Program-made: the position numbers and the translations under genes
Part shown: in pieces, positions 16,899 through 25,663 of the stretch
How the letters are laid out: the number at the start of each line of letters is the position of its first letter
Position numbering within the stretch: position 1 is the stretch's first letter
Assembly: GCA_963800235.1 (NCBI GenBank)
Contig: CAWDAD010000001.1
Location: 930,001-994,000, forward strand
Direction of reading: 5' to 3'
DNA from: CAVVNP01 sp963800235
Lineage (GTDB): Bacteria; Actinomycetota; Acidimicrobiia; Acidimicrobiales; Iamiaceae
DNA: 64,000 bases
Notes under the pieces: model-generated
Databases searched by the model: none
What the model saw: only the letters and a program-made list of their open reading frames with translations
Told to the model about the DNA's origin: nothing

Positions 16899-17993
16899 GT
16901 GTGGTCCTCGTCCGACGTCCGCGGCCGGCGATCCGGTCGCCGACGGGCGGCCGGCGCCGTCGCCGTCCTGGCCCTGCTCTGCGCCGCCGCGGCGTGCTCC
17001 TCATCAGGACGCACCCCTCCCGCCGGGTCCGTCCCCTCCGCCCCGACGACCCGGGCGAGCGACGCCCCGACCACCGGTGCGACGACCGAGGCACCCTCCA
17101 CCGATCCGACGACGGCCCCGACCAGCGGACCGCCGGCCGCCCCGCCCACCACCGCCCCACCGGCGGACCGCACCCTGCGCGACCTGCCCATCACCAGCGC
17201 CAGCTACGACTTCGTCGATCCGACACGACCCACCGTGACCTCCGGTGGGGTGCAGGTGGCACCGACCCGCAGCCTGCCCACCACGGTGTGGTACCCGGCG
17301 ACGGGCGGGCCGTGGCCCCTCGTCGTGTTCGGCCACGGCTTCCAGGTCGGTCCGCAGCCGTACCTGCGGCTGTGCGAGCTCTGGGCGTCGGCCGGCTACG
17401 CGGTGGCGGTGCCGTCGTTCCCCCTCACCGACCAGGCCCGGGCCGGCGCCTACCTCGACGAGGCCGACATCCAGAACCAGCCGCAGGACATGCGCTTCCT
17501 GATCGGCGCCCTGCTGGCCCGCTCGGGCCAGGCCGGAGATCCGCTCGCCGGCCTGCTCGACGCCGACCGCGTCGGCGTGGCCGGGCACTCCGACGGCGCC
17601 AGCACCGCGCTGGCGGTCGGCTACTACCCCGGCCTCCAGGACCCGCGGGTGAAGGCGGTGGTCGCCCTCTCCGCCGATCCGTTGCCGAACCTGCCGTCGG
17701 CCACCGGCACGGCGACCCTGCTCGACGTGCACGGCGACGCCGACACCATCACCCCGTTCGCCAACGGCGAGAAGGTCGTCGACCAGATCCAGGTCCACCG
17801 CTTCTTCCTCGTGCTCCACGGCGCCGACCACCTCCCCCCGGTGGTGGGAGGATCGCCGTGGACGCCGGTCCTCGACGCGGTGACGCTGGACTTCCTCGAC
17901 CGCTACCTGGCCGGTCGCACCGCCGACGACGACCGGCTGCTGGCCGATGGTGGGAGCCAGCCGGCGCTGGCCACCCTCACGAGCCGATCCTGA
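16899..17993 (+). CDS. Alpha/beta-hydrolase lipoprotein
   Basis: A 364-residue exported hydrolase. It starts at a GTG (VWSSSDVRGRRSGRR) and has a hydrophobic helix ending in a lipobox (LLCAAAAC), then a long Thr/Ser/Pro linker (about 40-95). The catalytic domain has the oxyanion-type FGHGFQ, the nucleophile elbow VAGHSDGAS, and a late LHGADHLPP His, matching an alpha/beta-hydrolase triad; DVHGDADTITPF supplies the acid. It resembles platelet-activating-factor acetylhydrolase or dienelactone-hydrolase-like secreted esterases. The start is chosen from the signal peptide position; no ribosome binding site is seen. The 3' end overlaps the convergent amidohydrolase by 17 bases. Confidence 0.85.
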   Translation: MWSSSDVRGRRSGRRRAAGAVAVLALLCAAAACSSSGRTPPAGSVPSAPTTRASDAPTTGATTEAPSTDPTTAPTSGPPAAPPTTAPPADRTLRDLPITSASYDFVDPTRPTVTSGGVQVAPTRSLPTTVWYPATGGPWPLVVFGHGFQVGPQPYLRLCELWASAGYAVAVPSFPLTDQARAGAYLDEADIQNQPQDMRFLIGALLARSGQAGDPLAGLLDADRVGVAGHSDGASTALAVGYYPGLQDPRVKAVVALSADPLPNLPSATGTATLLDVHGDADTITPFANGEKVVDQIQVHRFFLVLHGADHLPPVVGGSPWTPVLDAVTLDFLDRYLAGRTADDDRLLADGGSQPALATLTSRS

Positions 17994-18891
17994 AGACCCG
18001 CGCCGCGTTCTCCCGCAGGAACTTGGGCCACACCTCGTCGCGGAGGCCGACGGAGGGCAGCTCCGCGAAGATCCGGTCGAGGCTCAACCCGGCGGCGTAG
18101 TACCCGGCGTAGAGCACCTTGTCGACGCCCCGGGTGTTGGCGAAGTCGATGATGTCGCGGGGGTAGTACTTCGGGGCGAAGGCGCTGGTGGAGTAGTGCA
18201 GTCCCGGCCACTTGAGCAGCAGCTTGACCATGAGCTCGGTCCAGGGCTCGCCGCCGTGGCGCACGACGATGGTCAGCTCGGGGAAGAACCAGCAGACCTC
18301 GTCGAGGCGCATGACCTCCTGCGGGGCCGCCGGGATGCGGGGACCGGGCACGCCGGCGTAGACGACGACGGGCAGGCCGAGCTGCACGCACTTGGCGTAG
18401 ATCGGATACATCTTCTTGTCGTCGATGGCGACCTGGGGGATGAGCCCGGTGCCCCACACGTGCACCGCCCGCAGGTCCCACTCCTCGACGGCGGCGTCGA
18501 TGGCCCGCAGCGCCTCCATGCCGGTGTTGGGGTCGACGTTCAGGAGCGGCACGAAGCGGTCCGGGTGCTCGCGCACCGCCCGCTTCGAGTGCTCGTTCTC
18601 GTGCACCCCGACGAGGAAGGTCGAGATGTTGTGCCTCGCCATCGCGGCCAGGACGACCTCGACCGGGTCCTCGACCTCGTCGTCCTCGAAGGTGGGGACC
18701 CCCTTGAACATGTACTGGGCGGGCATCTCCATGCCCTGGGTCTCCTTGTCGAGCGACCCGCGCCGGATGGTGTCGTACTTGGCGGACTGCCGGGTGCGGG
18801 TGTCGGGCATCGACAGGAAGGTGTCGATCACCCCGCCCGCCCGGGCGGCCTCGAACCCGGCCTGGGACGCGTCGACGTCGCGGTCGGTCAC
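17977..18891 (-). CDS. Amidohydrolase family 2 protein
   Basis: A 304-residue TIM-barrel metal-dependent hydrolase or decarboxylase of the amidohydrolase_2 type. Visible blocks are DTFLSMPDT, FVPLLNVDPNTGMEALRAID, LRAVHVWGTG, LPVVVYAGVPG and LTIVVRHGGEPW, with a late KVLYAGYYAAG segment. Some usual metal residues differ: the early His-x-His is absent (IDTFLSMPD) and the late Asp segment reads YAGYYAAG, so catalytic activity is uncertain. It lies 9 bases downstream of rsfS on the same strand and probably shares its transcript. No substrate is implied. Confidence 0.84.
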   Translation of the reverse strand: MTDRDVDASQAGFEAARAGGVIDTFLSMPDTRTRQSAKYDTIRRGSLDKETQGMEMPAQYMFKGVPTFEDDEVEDPVEVVLAAMARHNISTFLVGVHENEHSKRAVREHPDRFVPLLNVDPNTGMEALRAIDAAVEEWDLRAVHVWGTGLIPQVAIDDKKMYPIYAKCVQLGLPVVVYAGVPGPRIPAAPQEVMRLDEVCWFFPELTIVVRHGGEPWTELMVKLLLKWPGLHYSTSAFAPKYYPRDIIDFANTRGVDKVLYAGYYAAGLSLDRIFAELPSVGLRDEVWPKFLRENAARVFRIGS

Positions 18892-18900
18892 GGCCGGAAC

Positions 18901-19350
18901 CTAGCCCTGGGCCGAGCCGGTCCGGCCGGGGGCGCCCGAGCCGGGCTCGGCGTCGCCGGCGCGCCACTCGACCCGCTCGACGTCGCGCCACAGCCGCTCG
19001 AGGTCGTAGTACTGCCGGGCCTCGTCGTCGAAGACGTGGACCACGAAGTCGCCGTAGTCGAGCAGCACCCACCGCAGGTCGTCGAGCCCCTCGGTGCGGC
19101 GGGGCTTGGGGCCGCCGGATGCCGCCACGCTGCGCTCGACCTCCTCGGCGATGGTGCGGACCAGTCGGCTGTTGGCGGCCGAGGTGATCACGAACCACCC
19201 GGTGATGCCGAGCACCTCGCCGACGGCGAGGACCACCGTGCGCTCCCCCCTCTTGGCCTCGGCGGACCGGGCGGCGACCAGCGCCCACCCGAGCTCGACG
19301 TCGCCGTCAGCGCCCTCGGCGGGCCGGTCGCCGGCGTCGCCGTCAGCCAT
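18901..19350 (-). CDS. rsfS: Ribosomal silencing factor RsfS
   Basis: A 149-residue protein of the RsfS/Iojap family, which binds ribosomal protein L14 and blocks subunit joining when nutrients are low. The core (about 20-125) has WFVITSAANSRLVRTIAEEV and LDDLRWVLLDYGDFVVHVFDDEARQYYDLERLW, matching the family. Ends are extended by Gly/Asp-rich segments. It overlaps the upstream LytR_C gene by 8 bases. Its place after nadD and a LytR-type gene is the usual one in actinobacteria. Confidence 0.96.
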   Translation of the reverse strand: MADGDAGDRPAEGADGDVELGWALVAARSAEAKRGERTVVLAVGEVLGITGWFVITSAANSRLVRTIAEEVERSVAASGGPKPRRTEGLDDLRWVLLDYGDFVVHVFDDEARQYYDLERLWRDVERVEWRAGDAEPGSGAPGRTGSAQG

Positions 19351-20728
19351 TCGAACCGCTGTCCCCGGTGCTCGACGGGGAGCCGCCCGAGGTGGTCGAG
19401 GTGTCGACCGCGCCGTTCGAGCCGTCGCTGCCGGCGCCGCCCGTCCCCTGGTCGGGTGAGGTGGGCGGGGTGGTCGGCACGGTCGTCGTCGGACGGGGTG
19501 CCAGCGAGCGCTCGGCGTCCTTGCCCACCACGACGGTGACGTCGACGGCCGGGTCGGGTTGGGCGTGGAACACCAGCTTGCCGACGCCGAGCGCGGCCCG
19601 CAGGAACTTCGCCCGCACCTCCGTCGCCTGGTTGTAGTACTCGATGGTCGTCGTGTCGTGGCCGAAGGAGTCGGCGTTGCCGAGGGCGGTGATCTCGCCG
19701 TCGCCGAGCACGACCGCCTCGGTCACGCCGACCGGCACCGGACCCGCCTTCACCCCGTTCAGGATCCGAACCCGCGTCCGCTGGCCCGGGTAGGAGCCCA
19801 CCGGGAACGGCACGGCGGCGGCCACCTGCAGTCGGGCCTGCTCGTCGTCGATGACGAACGGCGGCCCCTCGTCGGGGTTGTCGTTGACGGCGAGCACGTT
19901 CACGTCGTGGGTGCCTCGCGCCAGGGTGCGCACGTACCGGCCGATGCCGGAACCCTCCTCGCCCGGCACGAGGTTGGCGCCGTCGCCCCGGGCCTTCAGC
20001 TCGTCGAGCCACGCCCGCCAGAAGAGCTGCTGGCGGACCAGGCGGTTCAGGTCGCTCTCACCGTCGACGGTGGCGGCCAGGAAGGGGCCCACCTGGTCGG
20101 GCTGGAGGGTGATGGTGCCCGAGGAGAAGGTCGTGCCGTCGGCCGCGGTCACCGTGTCCGGGTTGTCGAAGGTGATGCCGCCGAGCGGGCGGGTGAGCCC
20201 GGCCCACCGGCTGTCGCCGATCTGGATCAGGTCGGCGAAGCCGATGCCGAGCAGGTCGCCGATCTGCTGGCGCAGGATCTCCGGACCGCCGTAGGTCGCC
20301 GCCGTGCGCAGCCGGTCGACGCCGGAGGCGGGGATCCGGAGCTTGGTGTCGAGGGGGACGAGCAGCACGGTGCCACCGCGGTCGCCGCTGCCGAGGGCGA
20401 GCACCGTGGCGCTGACGACCTCGTTGTCGGGGTTCGTCTGCACGACGAGGGCGGTCGGCGTGGGGTTGACCAGCGCCTCGTAGCCGGGGGCCGACGGGTT
20501 GGTGACGTTGGTGAGGATCCGCCCGTCCTTGGAGTTCTCGATCAGGTTCCGCCCGACGAGCCCGAGCACGGGGATGGCGGTGATCAGGAGCACGATGGCG
20601 GCGCCGAAGCCGACGGCCACCGCCTGCTTGCGTCGCTGGGTCCGCCGCTCGGCCTCCCGGGCCAGCCGGGCGGCCCGGCGAGAGGACCGGCGCGGCGCGT
20701 CGTGGTCGCCGCCTTGGTCCTCGGTCAT
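19343..20728 (-). CDS. LCP/LytR_C-domain cell-wall protein
   Basis: A 461-residue membrane protein. A basic Arg-rich cytoplasmic start (RRSSRRAARLAREAERRTQ) precedes one membrane helix (about 34-58). An LCP-like domain (about 65-300, VLLVPLDTKLRIP, GFADLIQIGDSRWAGL) is followed by a LytR_C domain (about 325-420, VRILNGVKAGPVP) and a Thr/Ser/Gly tail. The LCP part is degenerate: the usual arginine-rich catalytic segments are hard to find, so it may bind rather than transfer glycopolymer. It sits between nadD and rsfS, a common place for a LytR-type gene, and overlaps nadD by an ATGA. Confidence 0.85.
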   Translation of the reverse strand: MTEDQGGDHDAPRRSSRRAARLAREAERRTQRRKQAVAVGFGAAIVLLITAIPVLGLVGRNLIENSKDGRILTNVTNPSAPGYEALVNPTPTALVVQTNPDNEVVSATVLALGSGDRGGTVLLVPLDTKLRIPASGVDRLRTAATYGGPEILRQQIGDLLGIGFADLIQIGDSRWAGLTRPLGGITFDNPDTVTAADGTTFSSGTITLQPDQVGPFLAATVDGESDLNRLVRQQLFWRAWLDELKARGDGANLVPGEEGSGIGRYVRTLARGTHDVNVLAVNDNPDEGPPFVIDDEQARLQVAAAVPFPVGSYPGQRTRVRILNGVKAGPVPVGVTEAVVLGDGEITALGNADSFGHDTTTIEYYNQATEVRAKFLRAALGVGKLVFHAQPDPAVDVTVVVGKDAERSLAPRPTTTVPTTPPTSPDQGTGGAGSDGSNGAVDTSTTSGGSPSSTGDSGSNG

Positions 20729-21327
20729 TCCCCCTCACGATAGAGGTGACGCTGCCGCACCAGCGAGATCACCGCCGGCGCCAGCAGGTAGTCGAGGGGG
20801 CGACCGTCGACGATGCGGCGGCGGAGGTCGGTGCTCGAGACCTCGAGCCTCGGCACCTCGACGCGCCGCCACGCGTAGCCGGCCGGCAGGTCGGGCCGGT
20901 CGCCCGGCCGGTCGACCACCACGAGGGTGGCGGCGTCGACCACCTCGTCGGCGCGCTCCCAGGTCGGCAGGCCGGCGGCGGCATCGGTGCCGAGCACGAG
21001 GAACAGGTCGGCTCCGGGCGTCGACGCCCGCAGCTCGTCCAGGGTGTCGGCGGAGTAGCTCGGCCCGCCCCGCCGGATCTCCAGGTCGCTCGCCTCCAAC
21101 CCCGCCACCCCCCGCACCGCGGCCTCGACCATGGCCAGCCGGTCCGCCGCCGGGCTGATCGCCCGTGCCCCGACCTTCTGCCACGGCTCGTTGGCCACGA
21201 CCAGCAGGAGCCGATCGAGGTCGAGGGCGTGGCGGACGTTGACGGCGGTGACGAGATGGCCGACGTGGGGCGGGTCGAAGGTGCCGCCGAAGACCCCGAT
21301 CCGGGGTCCGCTCGTGACATCAGTCAC
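20725..21327 (-). CDS. nadD: Nicotinate-nucleotide adenylyltransferase
   Basis: A 200-residue enzyme that joins nicotinate mononucleotide to AMP in NAD synthesis. The nucleotidyltransferase motif GVFGGTFDPPHVGHL (with His-x-Gly-His) is near the N-terminus and the second motif SSTDLRRRI is near the C-terminus. I chose the GTG at 21327 because GGAGA precedes it by a good distance. The longer frame to 21450 would run across the divergent sigma-factor start. The stop overlaps the next gene by ATGA, so nadD, the LytR_C gene and rsfS form one operon. Confidence 0.94.
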   Translation of the reverse strand: MTDVTSGPRIGVFGGTFDPPHVGHLVTAVNVRHALDLDRLLLVVANEPWQKVGARAISPAADRLAMVEAAVRGVAGLEASDLEIRRGGPSYSADTLDELRASTPGADLFLVLGTDAAAGLPTWERADEVVDAATLVVVDRPGDRPDLPAGYAWRRVEVPRLEVSSTDLRRRIVDGRPLDYLLAPAVISLVRQRHLYREGE

Positions 21328-21382
21328 AAAGATCTCCGGTTGTGGGGCCCACGAACCGACGGTACTGCCGTCGATGTGACCG

Positions 21383-22297
21383 ATGTCCATGTTCGGGACG
21401 TCGCACCGGGGAATGACCCCCGTTCCGACCTCGTTGGACCCGATTGACATGAGCGACTCAGTAGGTCTCTACCTCAACGAAATCGGCCTCGTCCCCCTGC
21501 TCACCGCGCAGGAGGAACGGGAGCTGTCCCAGATCATCGAGAAGGGCGTCGCCGCCCGCGAGCGCATGGCCGCCGGCGAGGACAGCGCCGAGCTGCGGCG
21601 CGCCGACCGCCAGGCCGCCAAGGCGAAGGACCGCTTCATCCGCGCCAACCTGCGCCTGGTCGTCAGCGTGGCCCGCCGCTACCCCCTCCCCCCGAGCATG
21701 GAGCTGCTCGACCTGATCCAGGAGGGCAACCTCGGCCTGGAGCACGCCGTCGACAAGTTCGACTGGCGCAAGGGCTTCAAGTTCTCCACCTACGCCACCT
21801 TCTGGATCCGCCAGGCCATCGGCCGGGCCCTCGACCAGAAGGCCAGCCTGGTCCGGCTGCCGGGCGACCGGTCGGCCAGCCTTCGCGCCGCCCTGCGCCA
21901 GGTGGCGGGCGACGGCGACGAGCTCGACGACGAGCACGCCCGGCTGCACCGGCTCACCACGCCGACCTCGCTCGACCGCACGATCGGCGACGACGACAGC
22001 AACGAGCTGGTCGACATCATCGCCGACGACAAGCCGACGCCCGAGACGGTCGTCCTCGCCAACGAGGAGGAGGCGGCGGTCACCAACCTGCTCGACGTCC
22101 TCGACGCCCGGGCCCGCTACGCGGTCGAGCAGCGCTTCGGCATCAACGACGGTCGCAAGCGCAGCTACCGCGAGGTCGGCGACGAGCTCGGCGTCACCGC
22201 CGAGGCCGCCCGGCGCCTGGTCAAGCGAGCGGTCAACGCCGTGCGCACCGAGGCCCAGCACAGCGAGGCCCAGCGCGACGTCTCGTCGGTCGCCTGA
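21383..22297 (+). CDS. RNA polymerase sigma-70 factor (group 2-like)
   Basis: A sigma factor of up to 304 residues. Region 1.2 (DSVGLYLNEIGLVPLLTAQEE), region 2 (IRANLRLVVSVARRYPLP, LDLIQEGNLGLEHAVDKFDW, FSTYATFWIRQAIGRALDQK), region 3, and region 4.2 with a helix-turn-helix (SYREVGDELGVTAEAARRLV) are present. There is no long N-terminal region 1.1, so it is smaller than a usual primary sigma factor and looks like a group 2 factor. In-frame ATG codons at 21383, 21389, 21413 and 21449 are all possible starts; the first is given, and the last begins just before region 1.2. It is divergent from nadD. Confidence 0.88.
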   Translation: MSMFGTSHRGMTPVPTSLDPIDMSDSVGLYLNEIGLVPLLTAQEERELSQIIEKGVAARERMAAGEDSAELRRADRQAAKAKDRFIRANLRLVVSVARRYPLPPSMELLDLIQEGNLGLEHAVDKFDWRKGFKFSTYATFWIRQAIGRALDQKASLVRLPGDRSASLRAALRQVAGDGDELDDEHARLHRLTTPTSLDRTIGDDDSNELVDIIADDKPTPETVVLANEEEAAVTNLLDVLDARARYAVEQRFGINDGRKRSYREVGDELGVTAEAARRLVKRAVNAVRTEAQHSEAQRDVSSVA

Positions 22298-22339
22298 CCA
22301 CCGCCCGCAACCGTCTGCCGGTCCGAACCGGCCACCGCC

Positions 22340-22345
22340 TACCCT
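22340..22345 (+). promoter_or_regulatory. Putative -10 box (TACCCT) of the DAHP synthase gene
   Basis: TACCCT ends 7 bases before the GTG at 22353, with no ribosome binding site. Confidence 0.4.
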
Positions 22346-22352
22346 CGACGCC

Positions 22353-23717
22353 GTGAGCAGCCCGGCCACCCCGAGCGCCGCCGCCTGGTCGCCGGGCAGC
22401 TGGCGTGACCTCCCGGCCGCCCAGCAGCCCGACTGGCCCGACCTGCAGGCCCTCGAGCAGGTGCAGAAGGAGCTGGCGACCCTGCCGCCGCTCGTCTTCG
22501 CCGGCGAGGCGCGCCAGCTCCGCACGGCGCTGGGGCAGGTGGCGGAGGGCGGGGCCTTCCTGCTGCAGGCCGGCGACTGCGCCGAGTCGTTCGAGTCCTT
22601 CAGCGCCGACTCGATCCGCGACCGCCTCCGGGTGATCCTGCAGATGGCGGTGGTGCTCACCTACTCCTCCGGCGTCCCCACCGTGAAGGTCGGCCGGATC
22701 GCCGGCCAGTTCGCCAAGCCCCGCTCCTCGCCCACCGAGCAGGTCGACGGCACCGAGCTGCCCTCCTTCCGCGGGCACCTGGTCAACGACATCGCCTTCA
22801 CCAGCGCGGCCCGCACCCCCGACCCGGGGCGTCTCCTCCGGGCGTACCACCAGTCGTCCTCGACGCTGAACCTGCTGCGGGCCTTCACCAAGGGCGGCTT
22901 CGCCGACCTGGCCCGGGTGCACGCCTGGAACCAGGAGTTCGTGCGCAGCAGCAGGGCGGGGCGCCGCTACGAGCAGCTCGCCGCCGACATCGACCGGGCC
23001 CTGCAGTTCATGGCTGCCTGCGGGGTCGACTCCACGACCCAGCCGATGCTGCACGAGGTCGACTTCTACACGAGCCACGAGGCGCTGGTGCTCGGCTACG
23101 AGGAGGCGCTGACCCGGCGCGACTCGCTCACCGACCGCTGGTACGACTGCTCGGCGCACCTGCTCTGGATCGGTGAGCGCACCCGGCAGCTCGACGGTGC
23201 CCACGTCGAGTTCTTCCGGGGGGTCGACAACCCCGTCGGCCTCAAGCTCGGTCCGTCCACCACCCCCGACGAGGTCCTGGCCTACTGCGAGGCGCTCAAC
23301 CCGGATCGGGTGCCGGGCCGGCTCACGCTGATCTCGCGCATGGGCGTCGACCGCGTCGTCGACGGCCTGCGACCGCTGCTGGCCGCCGTCCGCGACGCCC
23401 GCCACCCCGTGGTGTGGGCCTGCGATCCGATGCACGGCAACACCATCACCGCCTCCGGTGGCCAGAAGACGCGCCGCTTCGACGAGATCCTGGGTGAGAT
23501 CGCCGGCTTCTTCGAGGCCCACCGGGCGGAGGGCACCTGGCCGGGTGGGGTGCACATCGAGCTCACCGGCGACGACGTCACCGAGTGCCTCGGCGGGGCC
23601 GAGGAGATCCTCGACACCGACCTCAGCGCCCGGTACGAGACCATGTGCGACCCTCGGCTGAACGGCCGGCAGTCGCTCGACCTGGCCTTCCGGGTCGCCG
23701 AGCTCCTGCGCCGCTGA
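22353..23717 (+). CDS. aroG: 3-deoxy-7-phosphoheptulonate synthase, class II
   Basis: A 454-residue enzyme for the first step of the shikimate pathway (phosphoenolpyruvate + erythrose 4-phosphate). Class II hallmarks are visible: LLQAGDCAESF with the metal Cys, KVGRIAGQFAKPRSSP, LKLGPSTTPDEVL and WACDPMHGNTI, plus HIELTGDDVTECLGG. Its length matches the mycobacterial/plant-like class II group. It starts at a GTG with a -10 box 7 bases ahead, so the message is probably leaderless. The N-terminal extension, which in the mycobacterial enzyme carries feedback sites, is present in part. Confidence 0.96.
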   Translation: MSSPATPSAAAWSPGSWRDLPAAQQPDWPDLQALEQVQKELATLPPLVFAGEARQLRTALGQVAEGGAFLLQAGDCAESFESFSADSIRDRLRVILQMAVVLTYSSGVPTVKVGRIAGQFAKPRSSPTEQVDGTELPSFRGHLVNDIAFTSAARTPDPGRLLRAYHQSSSTLNLLRAFTKGGFADLARVHAWNQEFVRSSRAGRRYEQLAADIDRALQFMAACGVDSTTQPMLHEVDFYTSHEALVLGYEEALTRRDSLTDRWYDCSAHLLWIGERTRQLDGAHVEFFRGVDNPVGLKLGPSTTPDEVLAYCEALNPDRVPGRLTLISRMGVDRVVDGLRPLLAAVRDARHPVVWACDPMHGNTITASGGQKTRRFDEILGEIAGFFEAHRAEGTWPGGVHIELTGDDVTECLGGAEEILDTDLSARYETMCDPRLNGRQSLDLAFRVAELLRR

Positions 23718-23826
23718 CGCCGGTCGCCGCCGCCACGTCCCCGACGGCGACCGGTGCCCTCTCGGGGTGCCGCACGTCACCGCCCCAATAGTTGACTGGT
23801 CCGGTCGGCTTTTGCCACAGTGGCCT

Positions 23827-23853
23827 GAATCCCGACCGAGGTGGTCGGGATTC
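23827..23853. promoter_or_regulatory. Perfect 11-bp-arm hairpin/palindrome upstream of the sulfite/nitrite reductase
   Basis: GAATCCCGACC-GAGGT-GGTCGGGATTC is a perfect dyad 30 bases before the GTG at 23884. A TTGACT hexamer (23792-23797) lies 29 bases upstream and could be a -35 element, which would place the dyad at or just after the transcription start. It may be a repressor operator (Rrf2-type sulfur regulators use similar dyads) or an RNA hairpin controlling translation. Confidence 0.6.
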
Positions 23854-23883
23854 GTCCCCGCCCGCCGTGCACCGGGAGGCCCC

Positions 23884-25653
23884 GTGCCCGAACCGCAGAT
23901 CGACCCCGGCATGGCCGCCGACATCGAGAAGTTCGAAGCCGTGCTGGGCCAGCACCTGGCCGGGGAGATCGACGACGACGTCTTCCGGGTGTTCCGGCTG
24001 ACCAACGGCGTCTACGGCCAGCGCCAGGGCGGCACCAACCAGATGCTGCGGGTGAAGGTCCCCTACGGCTCGATGACCGCCGAGCAGCTCGACTGCCTCG
24101 GGCACCTGGCCGACACCTACTCCCGGGGCTGGGGCCACATCACCACCCGGCAGAACGTCCAGTTCCACTACGTCGACCTGACCCGGGTCCCCGCCGCGCT
24201 GCGCGACCTGGCGGCGGCCGGGCTCGGCACCCGGGAGGCCTGCGGCGACACCGTCCGCAACGTCCAGGGCTGCCACCTGGCCGGGGCCTGCCCGCACGAG
24301 GCGCTCGACATCAGCGCCTGGGCCGACGCGACCTACCGCCACTTCCTGCGGAACCCGATCGCCCAACGGATGCCCCGCAAGTTCAAGATCAACTTCTCGG
24401 GCTGCGAGACCGACTGCGGGCAAGCCATGTTCAACGACGTCGGGGTGGTCGCCACGGTGCGCACCCTGCCCGACGGCACCACCGAGCCGGGGTTCCGCGT
24501 CTTCATCGCCGGCGGCCTCGGGGCCAACCCCCACCCCGCGCTGGCCCTCGAGGAGTTCACCCCCCGCGAGGAGCTGCTGCCCACCATCGAGGCGGTGCTG
24601 CGGGTCTTCGACCACGACGGCAACCGCGACAACAAGCTCCGGGCCCGGATGAAGTGGCTGGTCGACAGCCTCGGCCTCGAGGAGCTGCAGCGGCGGATCT
24701 TCCGCGAGCGCCGGTTCCTGCTGGCCTCCTCGTCGTGGCCGGGCGGCATCCCCGCCGAGGTCGAGAAGGCCGGCGACGAGCCCGCCGGGCGGTCCTCGGC
24801 GGTCCAGGTCACCGCCGTCGGCCAGGGCACCCCCGTCCAGCTCCGCTCCCCCGACCCGTACCGCGCCTGGGAGCAGGCCAACGTGGTGCGTGGCGTGGCC
24901 AAGGCCACCGTCTCGGCCTACGCCTGGGCCTCGCTCGGCGACGTCACCGCCGACCAGTTCCGGGCCCTGGCCGCCATCCAGCGCGAGCTCGGCGCCGACG
25001 TCCGGGTCACCAACCGCCAGAACCTGGTGTTCCGCAACCTCCGCGAGGAGCAGCTGCCGGTCCTGCACGCCCGGCTCGAGGCCATCGGCATGGCCCGGCC
25101 CGGGGCGGAGCTCACCCGGGACGTGGTCGCCTGCCCCGGCGCCGACACCTGCAACCTGGCCGTGACCCAGAGCCGGGGCCTGGCCGACGCCATCGGCGCA
25201 CGCCTCGAGGAGGAGGGGCTGGCCGAGGTGGGCGGCATCCGCACCAACATCTCCGGCTGCACCAACTCCTGCGGGCAGCACCACATCGCCGACATCGGCT
25301 TCTTCGGTGCCGAGCGGCGGGCCCACGGCCAGTCGGCGCCCGGCTACCAGATGCTGCTCGGCGGGTACGTCGGCCAGACCCAGGTCCACTTCGGCGAGAA
25401 GGCGCTGCGCCTGCCGGCCAAGCACGCCCCCGAGGCCGCGGTCCGGGTGGTGCGCCGCTTCGCCGAGGAGCGGCGGGCGGGCGAGGTCTTCCGGGACTGG
25501 CTCGAGCGCTCGGGCGGCGCGTCGGGCGTGGCCGACTCCCTCCGGGACCTCGACCACTTCCCCGCCCCCGACGAGGCCCCGGACCTCTACGTCGACTACG
25601 GGGAGACCGGGCCCTACGTGGCCGAGGTCGGCGCCTCCGAGTGCGCGACCTGA
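23884..25653 (+). CDS. Ferredoxin-type sulfite/nitrite reductase (siroheme, [4Fe-4S])
   Basis: A 589-residue siroheme reductase, likely for assimilatory sulfite reduction since it is followed 10 bases later by cysH. Two tandem ferredoxin-like plus siroheme domains are seen. The C-terminal half has the cluster cysteines C417/C423 (CPGADTC) and C459/C463 (SGCTNSCGQHH). Unusually, the N-terminal half also has C130/C136 (GCHLAGAC) and C174/C178 (SGCETDCGQ), the same C-x5-C...C-x3-C pattern. The start GTG at 23884 has GGGAGG at good spacing; the frame continues upstream to 23767 but that would run through the hairpin. Nitrite as substrate cannot be excluded. Confidence 0.92.
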   Translation: MPEPQIDPGMAADIEKFEAVLGQHLAGEIDDDVFRVFRLTNGVYGQRQGGTNQMLRVKVPYGSMTAEQLDCLGHLADTYSRGWGHITTRQNVQFHYVDLTRVPAALRDLAAAGLGTREACGDTVRNVQGCHLAGACPHEALDISAWADATYRHFLRNPIAQRMPRKFKINFSGCETDCGQAMFNDVGVVATVRTLPDGTTEPGFRVFIAGGLGANPHPALALEEFTPREELLPTIEAVLRVFDHDGNRDNKLRARMKWLVDSLGLEELQRRIFRERRFLLASSSWPGGIPAEVEKAGDEPAGRSSAVQVTAVGQGTPVQLRSPDPYRAWEQANVVRGVAKATVSAYAWASLGDVTADQFRALAAIQRELGADVRVTNRQNLVFRNLREEQLPVLHARLEAIGMARPGAELTRDVVACPGADTCNLAVTQSRGLADAIGARLEEEGLAEVGGIRTNISGCTNSCGQHHIADIGFFGAERRAHGQSAPGYQMLLGGYVGQTQVHFGEKALRLPAKHAPEAAVRVVRRFAEERRAGEVFRDWLERSGGASGVADSLRDLDHFPAPDEAPDLYVDYGETGPYVAEVGASECAT

Positions 25654-25663
25654 GGCCGCGGCG

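Noticed and set aside
21328..21450. Longer N-terminus for NadD
   Set aside because: It would overlap the sigma-factor start; a good ribosome binding site supports the GTG at 21327.
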